Of a DNA stretch of 64,000 nt, positions 9,646 to 21,951 are shown in pieces (the first letter of the stretch is position 1; the number at the start of each line of letters is the position of its first letter). The notes beneath the pieces are model-generated. The model was not told the DNA's origin, searched no databases, and saw only the letters and a program-made list of their open reading frames with translations. The stretch is taken from positions 1 to 64,000 of the forward strand of contig JAQGBZ010000160.1 of the NCBI GenBank assembly GCA_034687125.1, written 5' to 3'. The position numbers were made by a program, and so were the translations under genes. The DNA is from Neelides folsomi (Eukaryota > Arthropoda > Collembola > Neelipleona > Neelidae).

Positions 9646-12469
9646 ATGGGTGAACGAGTTGTAACAAATTATCGTCCTGCTGGAGCGAGTGATTTGGATT
9701 CGGACGAAGATGATCTTCATCATTTTTATCCAGCTAATACAAATAGACAAAACAACGGAAATTCACAAACACCAAATGGAAACCCAAACAGAAACCAAGT
9801 GGTGAAAAATTAATTGTTAATTTGTTAACATACTTTAACTTATAAGTTATAACATATCATATTAAGTATCGTATGTTTTTTATATTAATTATATCATTTT
9901 TAAATAGGCTTGGTGTCCTCAAACAAATAAAAACAAATCAGCTGAAAATGAAATTGTCTTGGCTTGCCAAAACGGAAATCTTGCAGATCTTGAGAAATAC
10001 ATTAGTGGTAAACAGTGGCGGTCCTAGCCTTAAAATTAGATTAGGCACATTTCGAAAATTTAATAATATTTAGTGTAAATTAAATTTTTTATTTAATTCA
10101 TTATAATTAAGATCGAAATAGTATTCATAAAACTGAAAACCTTTCAAATAGTCGGACCGAAGGTCCGAGAAAATTTTTAAATTATGAACTCTAGTCGTGC
10201 CAAAACGTTTTGGAAATTAATTGTTTTTATTTAGTGTATTGTTGAAAATTTCTCATTTTATCTAGTGTAAGTTGCCAAAATTTGGTTTAGGCCTATGCAT
10301 ACGTGCCTAATAGCTAGGTCCGCCCCTGGTGGTAAAACATAATTAACTAACTTTAAGTAATTGCTAATATTGGTCAACTAAAATTTATAACAAGTATAAG
10401 ATTTAACTTTTAACTTTAAGTTTTAGCTTTAATTAAACCATTTTTATTTAGTTGTTCCAGATTTTGATATCAACAGAAGAATCAAACTCAAAACTCCTTT
10501 ACAATACGCTGTGATGGAAAAACATTTAGTTATTGTGAAATATCTTCTTGAGAAGGGTGCTAAAGTTGATAAAGACGGTAATGATAATTACATAATGACA
10601 ATTAAGTAACGATAATTAAACATAACGACAACTTAAATATAAAAATTATTCGTTTCATAACAAAATTTAACTTTAAAATTTAACTTTAAGGAAGGGAGTC
10701 AATTTTTATCATTCTCACAAATCGTTTTGTTTCTGATGGCAAAGACGAAGAAATGATCGAAATTGCCAAACTGCTTCTTGCTGCTGGTGCTGATGTGAAT
10801 GCAAAGGATAAATATTTATCTACACCGCTTATTGCTGGTAAATTATACAAAGTCAATAATTATTGAATATTTATTTATTTAGTTAGTTAATTATCTTTTT
10901 TATTATTATTTAAGGTTTTATTTTGGTTTTAAAATGTTTAAATCTGTTTAGCTGCAAATCTCCAATTGCACAATTTCGCAGAATTTCTTTTTGAAAATGG
11001 TGCTGAAGAAAGTGTGAATCATAAAGACAATCATATGAGAACTGTAAAGATCATTATTTTCACTAACATTATCATTATAATACATCTAAATAAATTAACT
11101 AAATTTTAAATGAACATTTAGAAAAAAAAGAATTTTAATACAAAATTTTAATTGTTTTAGGCACTCGAGTTTGCAGCAATGAACGGAGATTGTCGAATGG
11201 TCAACATTTTACTTTCAAATGGAGCTGACGCCAATATGAAGAACAAAGATGATCAAATGCCTCATGAAATTGCTGCTTTCAAGGGACATGATTTGGTAAT
11301 GGACTTTAATTTTATTTAAAATTAATGACTTATACATTTACTAATTCCATTTTCCTAAATAGCTTTCAGAAGTTTTGTATCAAGTCGCTTTTACCAAATG
11401 GCGTCCAGGGGGTGACCCAAAATTGCTAAATTTTAACTACGAAGAAAATTACGCTCGGAAGCCTAAAAATGCAGTCATGCAGTAAATAATTAATTCACTT
11501 AAAATATATTATTGTAATTGTAATTTTGTAAATTGCATTTTTTAATTGTAATTTTATGCCTTACTAATGGTGATTGATTATTTTATTAATATTTTTACAG
11601 TGCTGAAGAAAACGACAAACAGCAAATTAAAATGATTTTGGAAAGTTTGGGAATGGAAATTTACTTGGAAAGTTTTATGGATCACAAAATCGGATATTTC
11701 GGTTTCCTCACTTTGACTGAACCACAACTCATTGAAATCGGCGTGAAAGAAGTTGGACTGAGGACGAAATTCCTTAAAGAAATTCGATCCATTCACAATA
11801 AAGAGTTCAAATCTACGGCAATTCTTCCACTTGCACTTCAGCCAAAAATAACGTAAAAACTTAAATCTAACTAATCTAATTATAATCTCTAATTATTCTA
11901 ATTATATTGTAATGAAAATAAAAGATTATGAATTTAATTGTAATTAACTTTATAGTTTAAATATTATTTCCTGATTTAGATCTTCAGAAGTGTCTTGTAT
12001 GATTCACAACCTTTGCACTCATGTGAATCTATTGGAAAAAACTTTGATTTTTCTCAAGGAAAAATCCACTTTGACCGAATCTCTCGAAGTTGGTCTTGAA
12101 ACTACAAATATCAAAGATCTGGTTTTGAAATTGAAAAAATTGGATAATTCTTCAAAGTCTTTGGCTAAGGAAACGAAGGATCTCATTTTGGCTTTTGAAA
12201 AGGTTTACGGTTAACTTTAATTTTATTTTAATATTAACTTTTAACTACACTTAATTATTTACTTTGTCAATTTAATTAATAAATTTGATTTTGTATTTCA
12301 GTTGGAACATCATTCAGACTTCCAAATTGCAGACGAAAAGAAAGAACGACCAAGGAATTTTCTCCGAACTTCTTCTTATGTTCTTGGTGTGATTGTTCTC
12401 ATTGGATTAACTTTTAAGAGAACCTCGGTTCAACATACTTTTGTTAACATCTTTTCGACCAAGCCTTGA
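9646..12469 (+). CDS. ASZ1: ASZ1/GASZ: ankyrin-SAM piRNA pathway protein
   Basis: Ten exons join in phase to 505 residues: 9646-9801, 9908-10007, 10452-10577, 10691-10837, 10952-11043, 11161-11295, 11363-11481, 11601-11852, 11980-12202 and 12302-12469. An acidic N-terminus (DLDSDEDDLHHFYP) precedes about six ankyrin repeats (residues ~70-270, e.g. TPLQYAVMEKHLVIVKYLL and ALEFAAMNGDCRMVNILLSN). A SAM domain (~300-365, ILESLGMEIYLESFMDH), a coiled linker and a C-terminal membrane helix (YVLGVIVLIGLTF) follow. This order and the tail anchor match GASZ, which tethers piRNA biogenesis factors to the outer mitochondrial membrane in germ cells. The second intron hosts a hAT-type insertion. Family assignment is strong by architecture; the tail anchor is the diagnostic part. 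Confidence 0.9.
10013..10328. mobile_element. Non-autonomous hAT-type element in ASZ1 intron 2
   Basis: The 316-bp segment starts CAGTGGCGGTCCTAG and ends with the near-complement CTAGGTCCGCCCCTG. It is flanked by an exact 8-bp duplication GTGGTAAA (10005-10012 and 10329-10336). Short CAGNGGCGG ends and 8-bp target duplications are hallmarks of hAT elements. There is no coding capacity. The duplicated bases include the intron's own 5' splice site. Confidence 0.88.
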
Positions 12470-13136
12470 TCTACAATTGGAAATTACAAATATTTTAAAT
12501 GAATTAATTATTAATACTCAAATGTCAAAGTAATCGCTGTCTTAATGAATTCTAATTTTATAGCATTTACAAATAATTACTTGTTTTAAATATTCTTTTA
12601 AACTCTGTTAATTATAACATTTCTTTATATTCATTATTTATTCCATTTCATTAAATATTTGTCATATTATAACATAATATATTTTGATGAATAAATAATA
12701 CATTGTTGATTAATTAAATAATTAAATACAATTAACTTTATAAAAATTAAATTCTCATTTCACACACGGAGTTTCTACGTTTATAAATGTCTCAAATTGT
12801 ACATAAAGCACCAACATCCTAAAGAGCGCACCCAACAGTCTAAAATCCAATGTAAAGAAGACGGAGTTGAAAGCGTTTCTCAATTTACTCATTTCAATAA
12901 TCACGATTTTAATTAAATGAACAATTATTTTTAACTGTTGGTCATCTGTAATCTATCTAATCTCTAAATGGAATAAAACAACTCTTTAAATACAACCGTC
13001 ATCTTCAATAGGTAAGTTTTTACCTTATGAAATTTAATAAATTGAGAAATGAATTTTTCTTAAAGACAATTCCTTTCATTTCAAAGCCGATTTAATTATC
13101 CCATAATTGAATTTTAATTAGCCTGACTGGATTAAA
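12470..13136. other. Intergenic, ASZ1 to PRPF38A
   Basis: AT-rich, no coding frame recognised. The part nearest 13137 should contain the PRPF38A promoter and leader. Confidence 0.5.
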
Positions 13137-14615
13137 ATGGCCAATCGCACGGTGAAAGATGCGAAATCAGTTAAAGGGACGAATCCTCAGTATTTGATTG
13201 AAAAGATTATCCGATCGAGAATTTACGATAGCAAATATTGGAAAGAAGAATGTTTTGCTCTCACTGGTAAGTTTAACTTCTGCAGTTAAATTAACTGTTA
13301 ATTAAGACTATTAATTCTTACTATATTTTATATAATAATTAATTAAAGTTTTAATTAATTAATTAATTATGTTTTACATTTTAGCCGAACTTTTGGTGGA
13401 CAAAGCAATGGAGATTCGTTACGTGGGCGGTGTGTATGGCGGAAATGTGAAGCCAACACCCTTTATTTGTCTCACATTAAAAATGTTGCAAATCCAGCCG
13501 GAAAAGGACATCATTGTGGAGTTCATTAAGAACGATGATTTCAAGTATGTGAGAGCTCTTGGGGCTTTTTACATGAGACTGACCGGAACGGCACTTGATT
13601 GTTTCAACTATCTTGAACCGCTCCTCAACGACAACAGAAAACTAAGGAGAATGAATCGAGCTGGAGGTTACAAATCTAATTATCTAATTAAATAAAATTA
13701 TTACCTATATTAAAATATTCATTGGACAACTCTTAATTAAATAGAACTTAAATTAACTGTAATTAGAAGTACAATTAACTTTGATTAATGAGGAGAATTA
13801 CCTGTGGTTAATAAGGAGAGTGTATTCTTTTATGTTTATTTAGGTTTTGAACTTCTCTACATGGATGATTTTATCGATGAGTTATTGAGAGAAGAAAGAA
13901 GCTGCGATGTCATTTTACCTCGCATGCAGGTAAATATTATTTTATTGAGTAAAACATATTTTGGAGCAAAATTATAGATTTGACAAATATTTTAAATGGA
14001 ATTAAAGTTGTATAATTGTCCTTATTTAAATTGATTTGATTTGATTTAATAGAAACGAGAAGTATTGGAAGAAATGAACGAAATCCAACCACGAGTTTCT
14101 GTCTTGGAAGATGACGACGACGAAGAAGAAGAAATGGAAGACGCCAATGAAGAAAAAGCTTCAGGCCGAGAGTCAAGAAAAAGAGAAGATAAAAAGGAAA
14201 AGGAACGTCGCAAACATTCTTCGTCTTCAGAGGATGAAAGAAGTAAAAATGGCGATTTAATTAACTCACAAATCATTTAAATAATTCGACTCATTTATCA
14301 ATCTAATTAAATCAATTCAAATTTGAATTAAATATATTTTGAATTATTTTACAAATGTCATTAGATATATTCATTAAAATGTATATTTATTTAGACGAGA
14401 GAAGGCGACGAGAACGTGAACGTGAACGCGATCGAAAGGACGAGAAATCTAAGCGAGATTCTTCGAGAGAACGACGAAGGAGCCGAGAACGTCGAGGGCG
14501 AGAAAAAGAACGAGATGATCACGAAAAGTTGAGAGAAAGAGAAAGGAAACGGGAAAGGGAACGAGAACGAGATCGAGAAAAAGATCGACATCGAAACAAA
14601 TACGAATCCCGCTAA
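13137..14615 (+). CDS. PRPF38A: Pre-mRNA splicing factor PRP38A
   Basis: Five exons (13137-13266, 13385-13666, 13844-13929, 14053-14242, 14395-14615) give 302 residues. The N-terminal ~180 residues are almost collinear with PRPF38A: MANRTVKDAKSVKGTNPQYL, then KYWKEECFALT, YVGGVYGGNVKPTPFICLTL and RALGAFYMRLTGTALDC. The protein belongs to the spliceosomal B complex and is needed for its activation in the nucleus. After the PRP38 domain comes an acidic patch (LEDDDDEEEEMEDANEE) and a tail of alternating Arg and Glu, the usual RS/RE-like low-complexity end. The length is close to the animal family. The start Met is fixed by conservation of the first ten residues. Confidence 0.97.
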
Positions 14616-15080
14616 AGGCATCTTTTTTTTATTTATTTAATTAAATGTCCCATTTGATACAATGTATTTTGTATGTTGTTTTTTAAATCACATTTATCAA
14701 ATTTCTCGTCGTATTTAAAACAGTCTAATAATTAATGATAATTACATTCTTAAGAACTTCTGAATCTTTGTACCTATTGAAAATTATTAAAGTTTTTATG
14801 TCTTAAACATACCACATGAATGTTATTTAAATTGTGTAATTATTATTTATCTAATAAATAAATACTTTCCATCTCTTACTTTTTTATGACAATTTATTTA
14901 ATTTATAGCAATATCTTGACAGGCACTCAAATCATAAAAATGATTCCTTTAAAATTTCACTACGATTTATATACCTATTGTCATTTTAATACCCTGCATT
15001 TTACTACCATATTAAATAACATTTATTTCGTTTAAGAAAACACATATTTGTAATACAGTAATACATATATTATTATATGG
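14616..15080. other. Intergenic, convergent 3' ends
   Basis: AT-rich gap between the ends of PRPF38A (+) and RTN4IP1 (-). It is expected to hold only 3' UTRs; nothing else seen. Confidence 0.5.
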
Positions 15081-17787
15081 CTATTTAAAATCAATAACAA
15101 TTTTTCCTCTGAGATGGCCGGATTCAATTTTTTGAAATGCTTCTGGAAGTTGGTCGAATTTGTAAACTTGATCTATAATTGGTTTCATCTGAAATATAAA
15201 TTCAATTTTATAATCAATTAATTTTTACTTAAACTTAAAATAAGTTTATTCTTTATCAAAGCCGATTTTCCAAAGTTCAGATGTCTCAGTTATCAAACCC
15301 CTGCATGATATTTAGGTAAGGTAAGGTTAGGACATGTTTACTGCATGTCAATGAAGTGACACCTTCATTTCAGTTTAAGGGCTGAATGATGTATAAGTGA
15401 TGTGCTAGCAATATTCAATTGGACGCTATTTGTTATATAAATCTATCATACCCACACGGTATATAGCCAAATACTTGTAATCTAAAAATTCATTTAAATC
15501 GATTCAATTTAAGTTAATTAGTTTTATTATACCTACGTACATAAGCACTTACTTATAAGTTCTAAAATTAATTCTATTATACTTGCTATGGTATATAGCT
15601 ATAATTATTTGAATACTTAGGATTAGTCATTGTTGTGAACCATTTATTTAAGTTGCCTATTTAGAACCGGCTCTCATATTTTCGGAGTTTTTATTATTGA
15701 AATTTCTTTTAACTTTGCCGAGAATCCCTTTTGAGTATTCTCAATCATTTTATAGGTCATTGGAGGCCTCATAATAACAATATTGTCATCCGAGGCTGTA
15801 AGTTAGAACACCAATGGTGAGTCTTTACTTATGATTGGATAATATATTTAAATAATATATATTTTAATTTATTATGAATAATTTGTTTTTAAAACTGAAA
15901 CTACTGAGAGTTCTCTTCTGACCGGAATCTCGGTTTCTTCCCTTTTATACCCTTCGTTATCTCAACAGCCATGGCTTTAATAAGAACAATCTCAACAACA
16001 AATCATCTTATCATGAAACATAAATACTAAAATAAATAAATGGCACTAAAATAAATATCAATCTTTATTTACATCTCTAATGTCTAAATCCAAATTAAAT
16101 ATCCAAGTGCATGTTAATGAAAAAGATTATTTATTTATCCAACAGATTTTAAAGTGCATATTAAATATAATGTAAAGTTAAATATTCGTAATCTTATTAA
16201 AGAGAAAAGAGAAAGAATATTACGAACCTTTTGGTTATTGATAAGTTGTGAGAGATCGTCTAAAGCGTTTCCGCATGGAAGAAAAAATCCATATTTTTGA
16301 ACAACTTTTGAATCGGTGAAAAGAAAAGATTTAACATTTTGGGCAACGCTGGATTGAATGCTCGTCAAAAGCCCAGGGAAAACTCCAAATTTGTCCATGT
16401 TTTTAATGAGAGGAGAATTGAGCGTGATGTATTGACCCCGAATGGGTTTAATGTTCTTTAAAATGTCTTGTTTCGTTTTCTCCTTTTCTGGAGTGTTAAT
16501 TGGTCCGGTGAGATCCAACACGCAATCATATCTACATGAACATAAAAATCATTTATTAAAAATCATTTATTAATTATGAATTTGTATTTAATTTTAATTA
16601 AGTTAAACTATATTTAAACTATAAACATTTTTCTTACGGTCCAAATTTTTTGATGTGTTCCATATAATTAGGATCAGAGTAATCGATCATCGCATCGGGT
16701 AAGAGCGTTTCTAATAATGGCATTGCATTCGAACTGCATGTTGTAATTACCTATATTTAAAAAAGTTTAATTATTAATAATAATTAACAATAATTAACAA
16801 TCAATAATCAAGATGTTAATAATCAAGGTGTTAAAATAGAATATTTATAGTTTTAATAAAGTTTAGAATATTTAAGTAATTGCAATTGTAATTATGTACA
16901 TTGGCATTATTTGCTTTAAGATACTGAATGGCAATTGTCCCAACTCCTCCTGAACCTCCAAGAATGAGAAAATTCTTATTGATGAAGGAACTCGATGTAG
17001 CGAAATTTCCAAAATATCGAAGAGTTGACCACAATGTTGTAAAGACATAAGGGAAACACGTTGCTTCACAAAAGTTATTCGAAATCGGTTTTTGTCGAAC
17101 CTAAAATAAAAAAACCTCAATGTCAGTCATAAAATAATTAAAATTACAAAATTATCTTTTTTTAATTTAATTTAAAAGGTCGGTCCTTGTTGGTCGTTTA
17201 AATTTAAATGGTATTAGATTTATATAATTTATTCTAACCGCATCGGAGGAAGCGAGAATAAATTGAGAAAAAGCACCATTTTGACCGATGTTTAAAAATC
17301 CATAAACGTCTTGACCAACTTTAACATTCTTGACATTTTGTCCAACTTTAACGACCGTCCCTGAGAAATCTCTTCCAAGAACAAGTGGAAATTCAATGAC
17401 CGAATTCTGTCCCAATAATCCTTTAACTTGAGTTGAAATTTCGGAAGAATTAAGTGCCCGGTAAATATTCATTAATTGAGCACCGTAGCCATTTGACATG
17501 TCCAAGTCAATGGGATTAACTGAAGCGGCCTTCACTTCGATTAAAACATCAGTAGGGGATTTGATAATTGGGATGTTGGAATTTTGCGAAAGCGTCAATC
17601 CTTCTCTTCCGCCGTATGAATGAATTTCCCAACTTTTAATTCTACTAGACTTCTTGTAATTATCTTCTGAATTAACTGAATTTAAAGATCCGCTATAGTT
17701 TCTTGCAACAAGTGAGAATTTACAAATTTCTGCAAAATTCTGAATCTTGTTTAACAATGTTCCTATTCTATTACAGTTACAAAGCAT
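15081..17787 (-). CDS. RTN4IP1: RTN4IP1-like mitochondrial quinone oxidoreductase
   Basis: Five minus-strand exons (17787-17239, 17100-16900, 16750-16638, 16531-16228, 15188-15081) join in phase to 424 residues. The protein is a medium-chain dehydrogenase/reductase. Landmarks are VKAASVNPIDLDMSNGYGAQ, PLVLGRDFSGTVVKVGQNV, the Rossmann nucleotide loop FLILGGSGGVGTIAIQ at about 231-237, and a C-terminal ESGHLRGKIVIDF. These match RTN4IP1 (reticulon-4-interacting protein 1/OPA10), a mitochondrial NADPH-binding protein tied to coenzyme Q synthesis. The N-terminal ~50 residues are basic and hydroxylated, fitting a mitochondrial presequence. No catalytic-zinc ligands are seen, as expected for the quinone reductase branch. 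The last intron is about 1 kb, longer than its neighbours. It is divergently paired with QRSL1. Confidence 0.92.
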
Positions 17788-18157
17788 TTTGACTTCTAAA
17801 TTAGATAGATTAGAACAATTAACTAAATGATTAAATTGATTGGTATTTTGGTGTTGAAGAAGTTTAATTAATTAATTAGTATTCGTGCCAAAAAATATCA
17901 ATGTGAATTCCTAAAGAGTGAGACGATCCAAGAGGTTTTCGCGGCTATGAATATTTCCCTATTTATTTACTCTCTTAAGTCTTTCTTAACTTCCTTTATA
18001 TTTTAATTCTATCAAGACTTTAATTTAATTAAAGATATTTAACATTATTTACAATAATAGTAGCAATCATTAAAATATGGATATTTAAAACATAATTGCA
18101 GTAGCCTTGAAAGGCCTTTAAAATTATTCTGTTTTTATCAACTACCAAAGAGCCAAG
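17788..18157. promoter_or_regulatory. Shared divergent promoter, RTN4IP1/QRSL1
   Basis: Only 370 bp separate the two start codons, which point away from each other, so both promoters must lie here. No TATA box or named factor site could be picked out with confidence. Confidence 0.6.
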
Positions 18158-20325
18158 ATGCCGGGTTCAGATTCATTAATAAAGGTATTGATTAATTAAA
18201 GTTATAAACAAATCTAATTTTATTTAATTTCTAATTGACTAAATTAACTAAATTACATTGAATATCAATATTGTGGAAATACACTTTAATTAATCAAGCT
18301 ATTTATTTTAATGTAACTTTTGTTTGATTTTAATAGACTCTTGCTAAAATGAAGGAAGGCAAAATTTCCCTAATTGAACTCGGATTAAAATCGTTAGAAA
18401 AATCTCAAAAGTTTAAACACCTCAACGCTTTCACGTTTGTAACTTCCAAGACCAAGATTGAACAACGAGTTGAAGAATTGTCACAACGCGAAGACCAAAC
18501 ATTGAAATTGAGAGGAATTCCAATTGCAATCAAAGACAATTTTTGTGTCGAAGGAATGCCAACAACTTGTGGGTCAAAAATGCTTCAGAATTTTATGCCT
18601 CCTTATACAGCAACTATTCCTCAGAAGCTCATTAACGCTGGAGCGATTATAATTGGGAAGACGAATATGGATGAATTTGGGATGGGGTATAAAATTAAAA
18701 CAATTATAATTAAAACATAAATTATAATTAAAACATAAATTACAATTAATTTTTGAATTGTATTAATCATTTATTTAATTAAATAGGAATGGAACAATTG
18801 ATTCAATTTCTGGTCACACCAAAAATATCTGGGGCCTTGAAAAATACACCAGTGGTAAATATTCCTATGATGATTGGCATGTCCCTGGTGGAAGTTCGGG
18901 TGGAAGTGCCGTGGCCGTCGCTTCTGGAATTGTTTTAGGGTAGGAATGTAATTAAATCTAATTGTAATTACATTAGGATTTATAATTAAGATTTAAATGT
19001 GAATTTTAATATTTCAGAGCAATTGGATCTGACACGGGAGGTTCAACCCGAAATCCCGCTTCTTATTGTGGTGTGGTTGGTTTGAAGCCAACTTACGGAG
19101 TTTTGTCAAGATTTGGGTTAATTCCTCTTGTAAACTCAATGGATGTCCCGGGGATTTTAACAAAAAATGTTCAAGATTGTGAATATTTATTTGGTAAAAT
19201 AACTAAAATACAATTTTATACAATTTTAATCAACTAATTAATTTCTAATTCATGATTAATGTATCTACTTAATTTAAAGCAAACTTAATTTATAATATTA
19301 TAATATTTAGATATTCTCAAAGGCGTCGATTCGAAAGATTCAACATCGATCAATCACAAGAATCCTTCTGAATATAAGATAGAAGAAAATATCGATTCAA
19401 TAAAGATTGGAATTCCCGATGAGTTCAATTGTGAAGGACTCACCGATGAGGTCAAAAATTGTTGGGATGAAATTGTCAAAATGCTTCAGAGTCAAGGGTC
19501 AAAAGTTAAAAATGTAAATTAAATAATAAATCTAAAGCTTAAACTTAATTAAGTTGACTTAAAATTAAATTAAACTTAATGTTATTTAAATTTTCAAAGG
19601 TTTCTCTTCCACATACAAAATATTCAATTTCTTGTTATTCGATTCTCAACACTTGTGAAGTTGCAAGTAACATGGCTCGATACGACGGTTTGAGATTTGG
19701 TCATCGAACAACCAAAAAGGACATTAATTCAACTGAAGCTCTTTATGCACAAAATCGACATGAAGGATTTAATTCCGTTGTAAGAGGAAGAATTCTGGCG
19801 GGAAATTTTTTTCTTTTGAAAAAGTAAATTCTTATATTTAAATTATTTAGTTAATTGATGATTTAATAATTTTCATGTTTAATTTCAGCAATTATGAAAA
19901 GTTTTACAGTCAAGCAATGAAAGTTCGTCGATTGATCTCAAACGATTTCGATAAAGTTTGGAAATGTGTTGATTTGCTTCTCACTCCCGTCACGCTTTCT
20001 TCAGCTCCGAAATATTCGGAATTCATTAAATGGGATAATCGAAAACAAAGTTCCATTCAAGACTTTTGCACACAATCTGCTAACATGGCTGGTAAAGATT
20101 TTCGCAAATTTTGGAAATTATTAAAATTTTAAGACTTTAATTTTAGAATGACAGTATTCATTTGTTTTAATAGGCGTTCCTGCATTGAGTCTCCCAATTA
20201 AATTAAATTCCCAAGGTCTTCCCATCAGCTTACAAATAATTGGACCTCCATTTAGTGAACACAAAATATTCAATTTAGCTAAATATATAGAAAATGTAAT
20301 CAATTTTGAGCATTTAAAATTTTGA
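18158..20325 (+). CDS. QRSL1: Glutamyl-tRNA(Gln) amidotransferase subunit A, mitochondrial
   Basis: Eight exons (18158-18184, 18337-18686, 18787-18939, 19018-19193, 19311-19513, 19600-19823, 19889-20091, 20174-20325) give 495 residues, close to human QRSL1. GatA is the amidase of the GatCAB complex, which converts Glu-tRNA(Gln) to Gln-tRNA(Gln) in mitochondria by releasing ammonia from glutamine. The amidase triad is visible: Lys in [10 protein letters not shown] (about 75), the cis-Ser in [16 protein letters not shown] (about 160) and the nucleophilic Ser in [11 protein letters not shown] (about 185). [15 protein letters not shown] and [14 protein letters not shown] are further family blocks. 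The 9-codon first exon is supported by phase and by placement of the conserved first helix. It is head-to-head with RTN4IP1. Confidence 0.96.
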
Positions 20326-20651
20326 AATTAAATAAACACAATTAGTAAATCTAGTCTTCTTATAAAAATGTTTTTGTTAATAAAATTAAATAATCAAAAT
20401 TAAATAATCAATGTTTAATATCCCTTCACTTGTAAAATTTTGATATTGAATGAATTTCTAATGAATATAAATAAAGTCATTAATTATACTAATGATAGTT
20501 TATTGTGAAATCTAATCATCTTATAATACAAAAGTATTATACACATATTTATTGTAAATATAAGTATGCAATAACAATTAAATTAATTATTAATTAACAT
20601 TGTCGTAAAAAGACTAATTTTAACTACAATTGAAGAATCAACTTGACATTT
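20326..20651. other. Short intergenic gap, convergent ends
   Basis: AT-rich sequence between the 3' ends of QRSL1 (+) and the CDGSH gene (-). Nothing beyond likely UTRs. Confidence 0.5.
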
Positions 20652-21582
20652 TCAACTTCTAACAGTTTCTTGAATTTCAGCAGCTTTGTGTGTCCTGTAA
20701 AAAGTAAATATAGACCATATTCGCATTAAAAATTAAAAAATTAGTTATTAAAAAGTTAGCTACTCATTAGTTTAGCTAATAAATATTAAATATTAACATA
20801 GAAAGTGTTTAATAATTATATAAATGGAAAAATGTCCCACCCATCACAAAACGGTCTTTTATTTGTTTGCTTGCAATTGCAAAACCAATATTCTTTGCTC
20901 TCTGGAGGATCAAACCGGACAGGGCGAAGTGTAATCTTCAAAAATTGATTCAGATGAGTTGCGTCACAAAATGGCTAAAAGTAAAAATGTTAATTGTGAT
21001 TAAGTATAAGAAATTCATAAAATAGCATATGTTGATAGTCTTTACATAATAATGTTGATCATTTAAAATGGTAAAATTACCTGTGATTTGCTCTGACCGC
21101 AAGCACACCACCAATAAACCTTGCCCTTTTCACAAAAGTACTTAAATGGTTTTTTATCATAAATTTTCCCCTTTGTCTTTTGTTTAATTGCATCTTGGGA
21201 AATATCTCCGAGTTCTTGCTCGGGAAATTTCTTTGATGCAAGTCGGATTGAAATTACATTCAATGATGGGAATTGGCAGCTCAGGATCTAAAAGATTTAA
21301 GAATTTATATAATTAAAAATAATGGCATTAATTAAATTAAATGATAGTTAAAAGTGTTTTTAACGTATTGCTAAACATAAGTTGGTTATTAACTCTACCT
21401 CGGTTGGCTTATAATGTATAAATTATTTAATTAATCGATATTCTGGATAGAAATTGATGAATTGGTATTAAAAGTGGTGATTTAATGGCCTATTTAACTT
21501 TATTTACCTTTGGAAGAGAATTCTGATATTGTAAAATATTAAAATTTCTTAAATATTGAGCAGACCTCTTTAAACTATTCAT
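20652..21582 (-). CDS. CISD3: CDGSH iron-sulfur protein, two-motif (CISD3 type)
   Basis: Four minus-strand exons (21582-21508, 21287-21081, 20974-20841, 20694-20652) give 152 residues. Two CDGSH motifs are present, each with three Cys and one His for a 2Fe-2S cluster: CACGQSKSQPFCDATH at about 85-100 and CNCKQTNKRPFCDGTH at about 126-141. Two motifs in one chain and no membrane anchor are the mark of CISD3 (MiNT), a soluble mitochondrial matrix protein in iron/ROS handling. CISD1/2 have one motif and a membrane helix. The first ~40 residues (MNSLKRSAQYLRNFNIL...) are basic and lack acids, fitting an import presequence. Motif 1 ends DATH rather than DGTH, a mild change that keeps the ligands. 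Confidence 0.92.
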
Positions 21583-21951
21583 CTTGGAAGTGAGTTAACT
21601 TTTTAAATATCAAATGTTAGTTTAACTTTAACTCTGCTTTGTGCTCTTCAAATACTTTTTATCTTCAATCCCGCTCCAGAGTTTAAAATAATAGCATGAT
21701 AAAGCATAGGAAACTTCCCAAACAAACATTTAATTTTTAACCGTAGAAATAATTTAATTATATTACCCTAATAATTGCATTAAAAATCTTTTTAATGATT
21801 TTCAAAGTGGCCAATTTTTTAATGATTAGTTGATTAAAATTATAACAATTGCTACCTTAATTATAATTTAAGAATAATTATAATTTAACTGTAATTATTA
21901 TATAATAGTGATTATTACCGTTGTTTGTGGGAATTTGCGGAATTGTTGAAA
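21583..21951. promoter_or_regulatory. Shared divergent promoter, CISD3-like/CCDC157-like
   Basis: 369 bp between two outward-facing start codons. AT-rich; no specific motif assigned. Confidence 0.5.

Noticed and set aside
14391..14621. Minus-strand frame opposite the PRPF38A tail
   Set aside because: It is the complement of the Arg/Glu-rich low-complexity codons and has no independent support.
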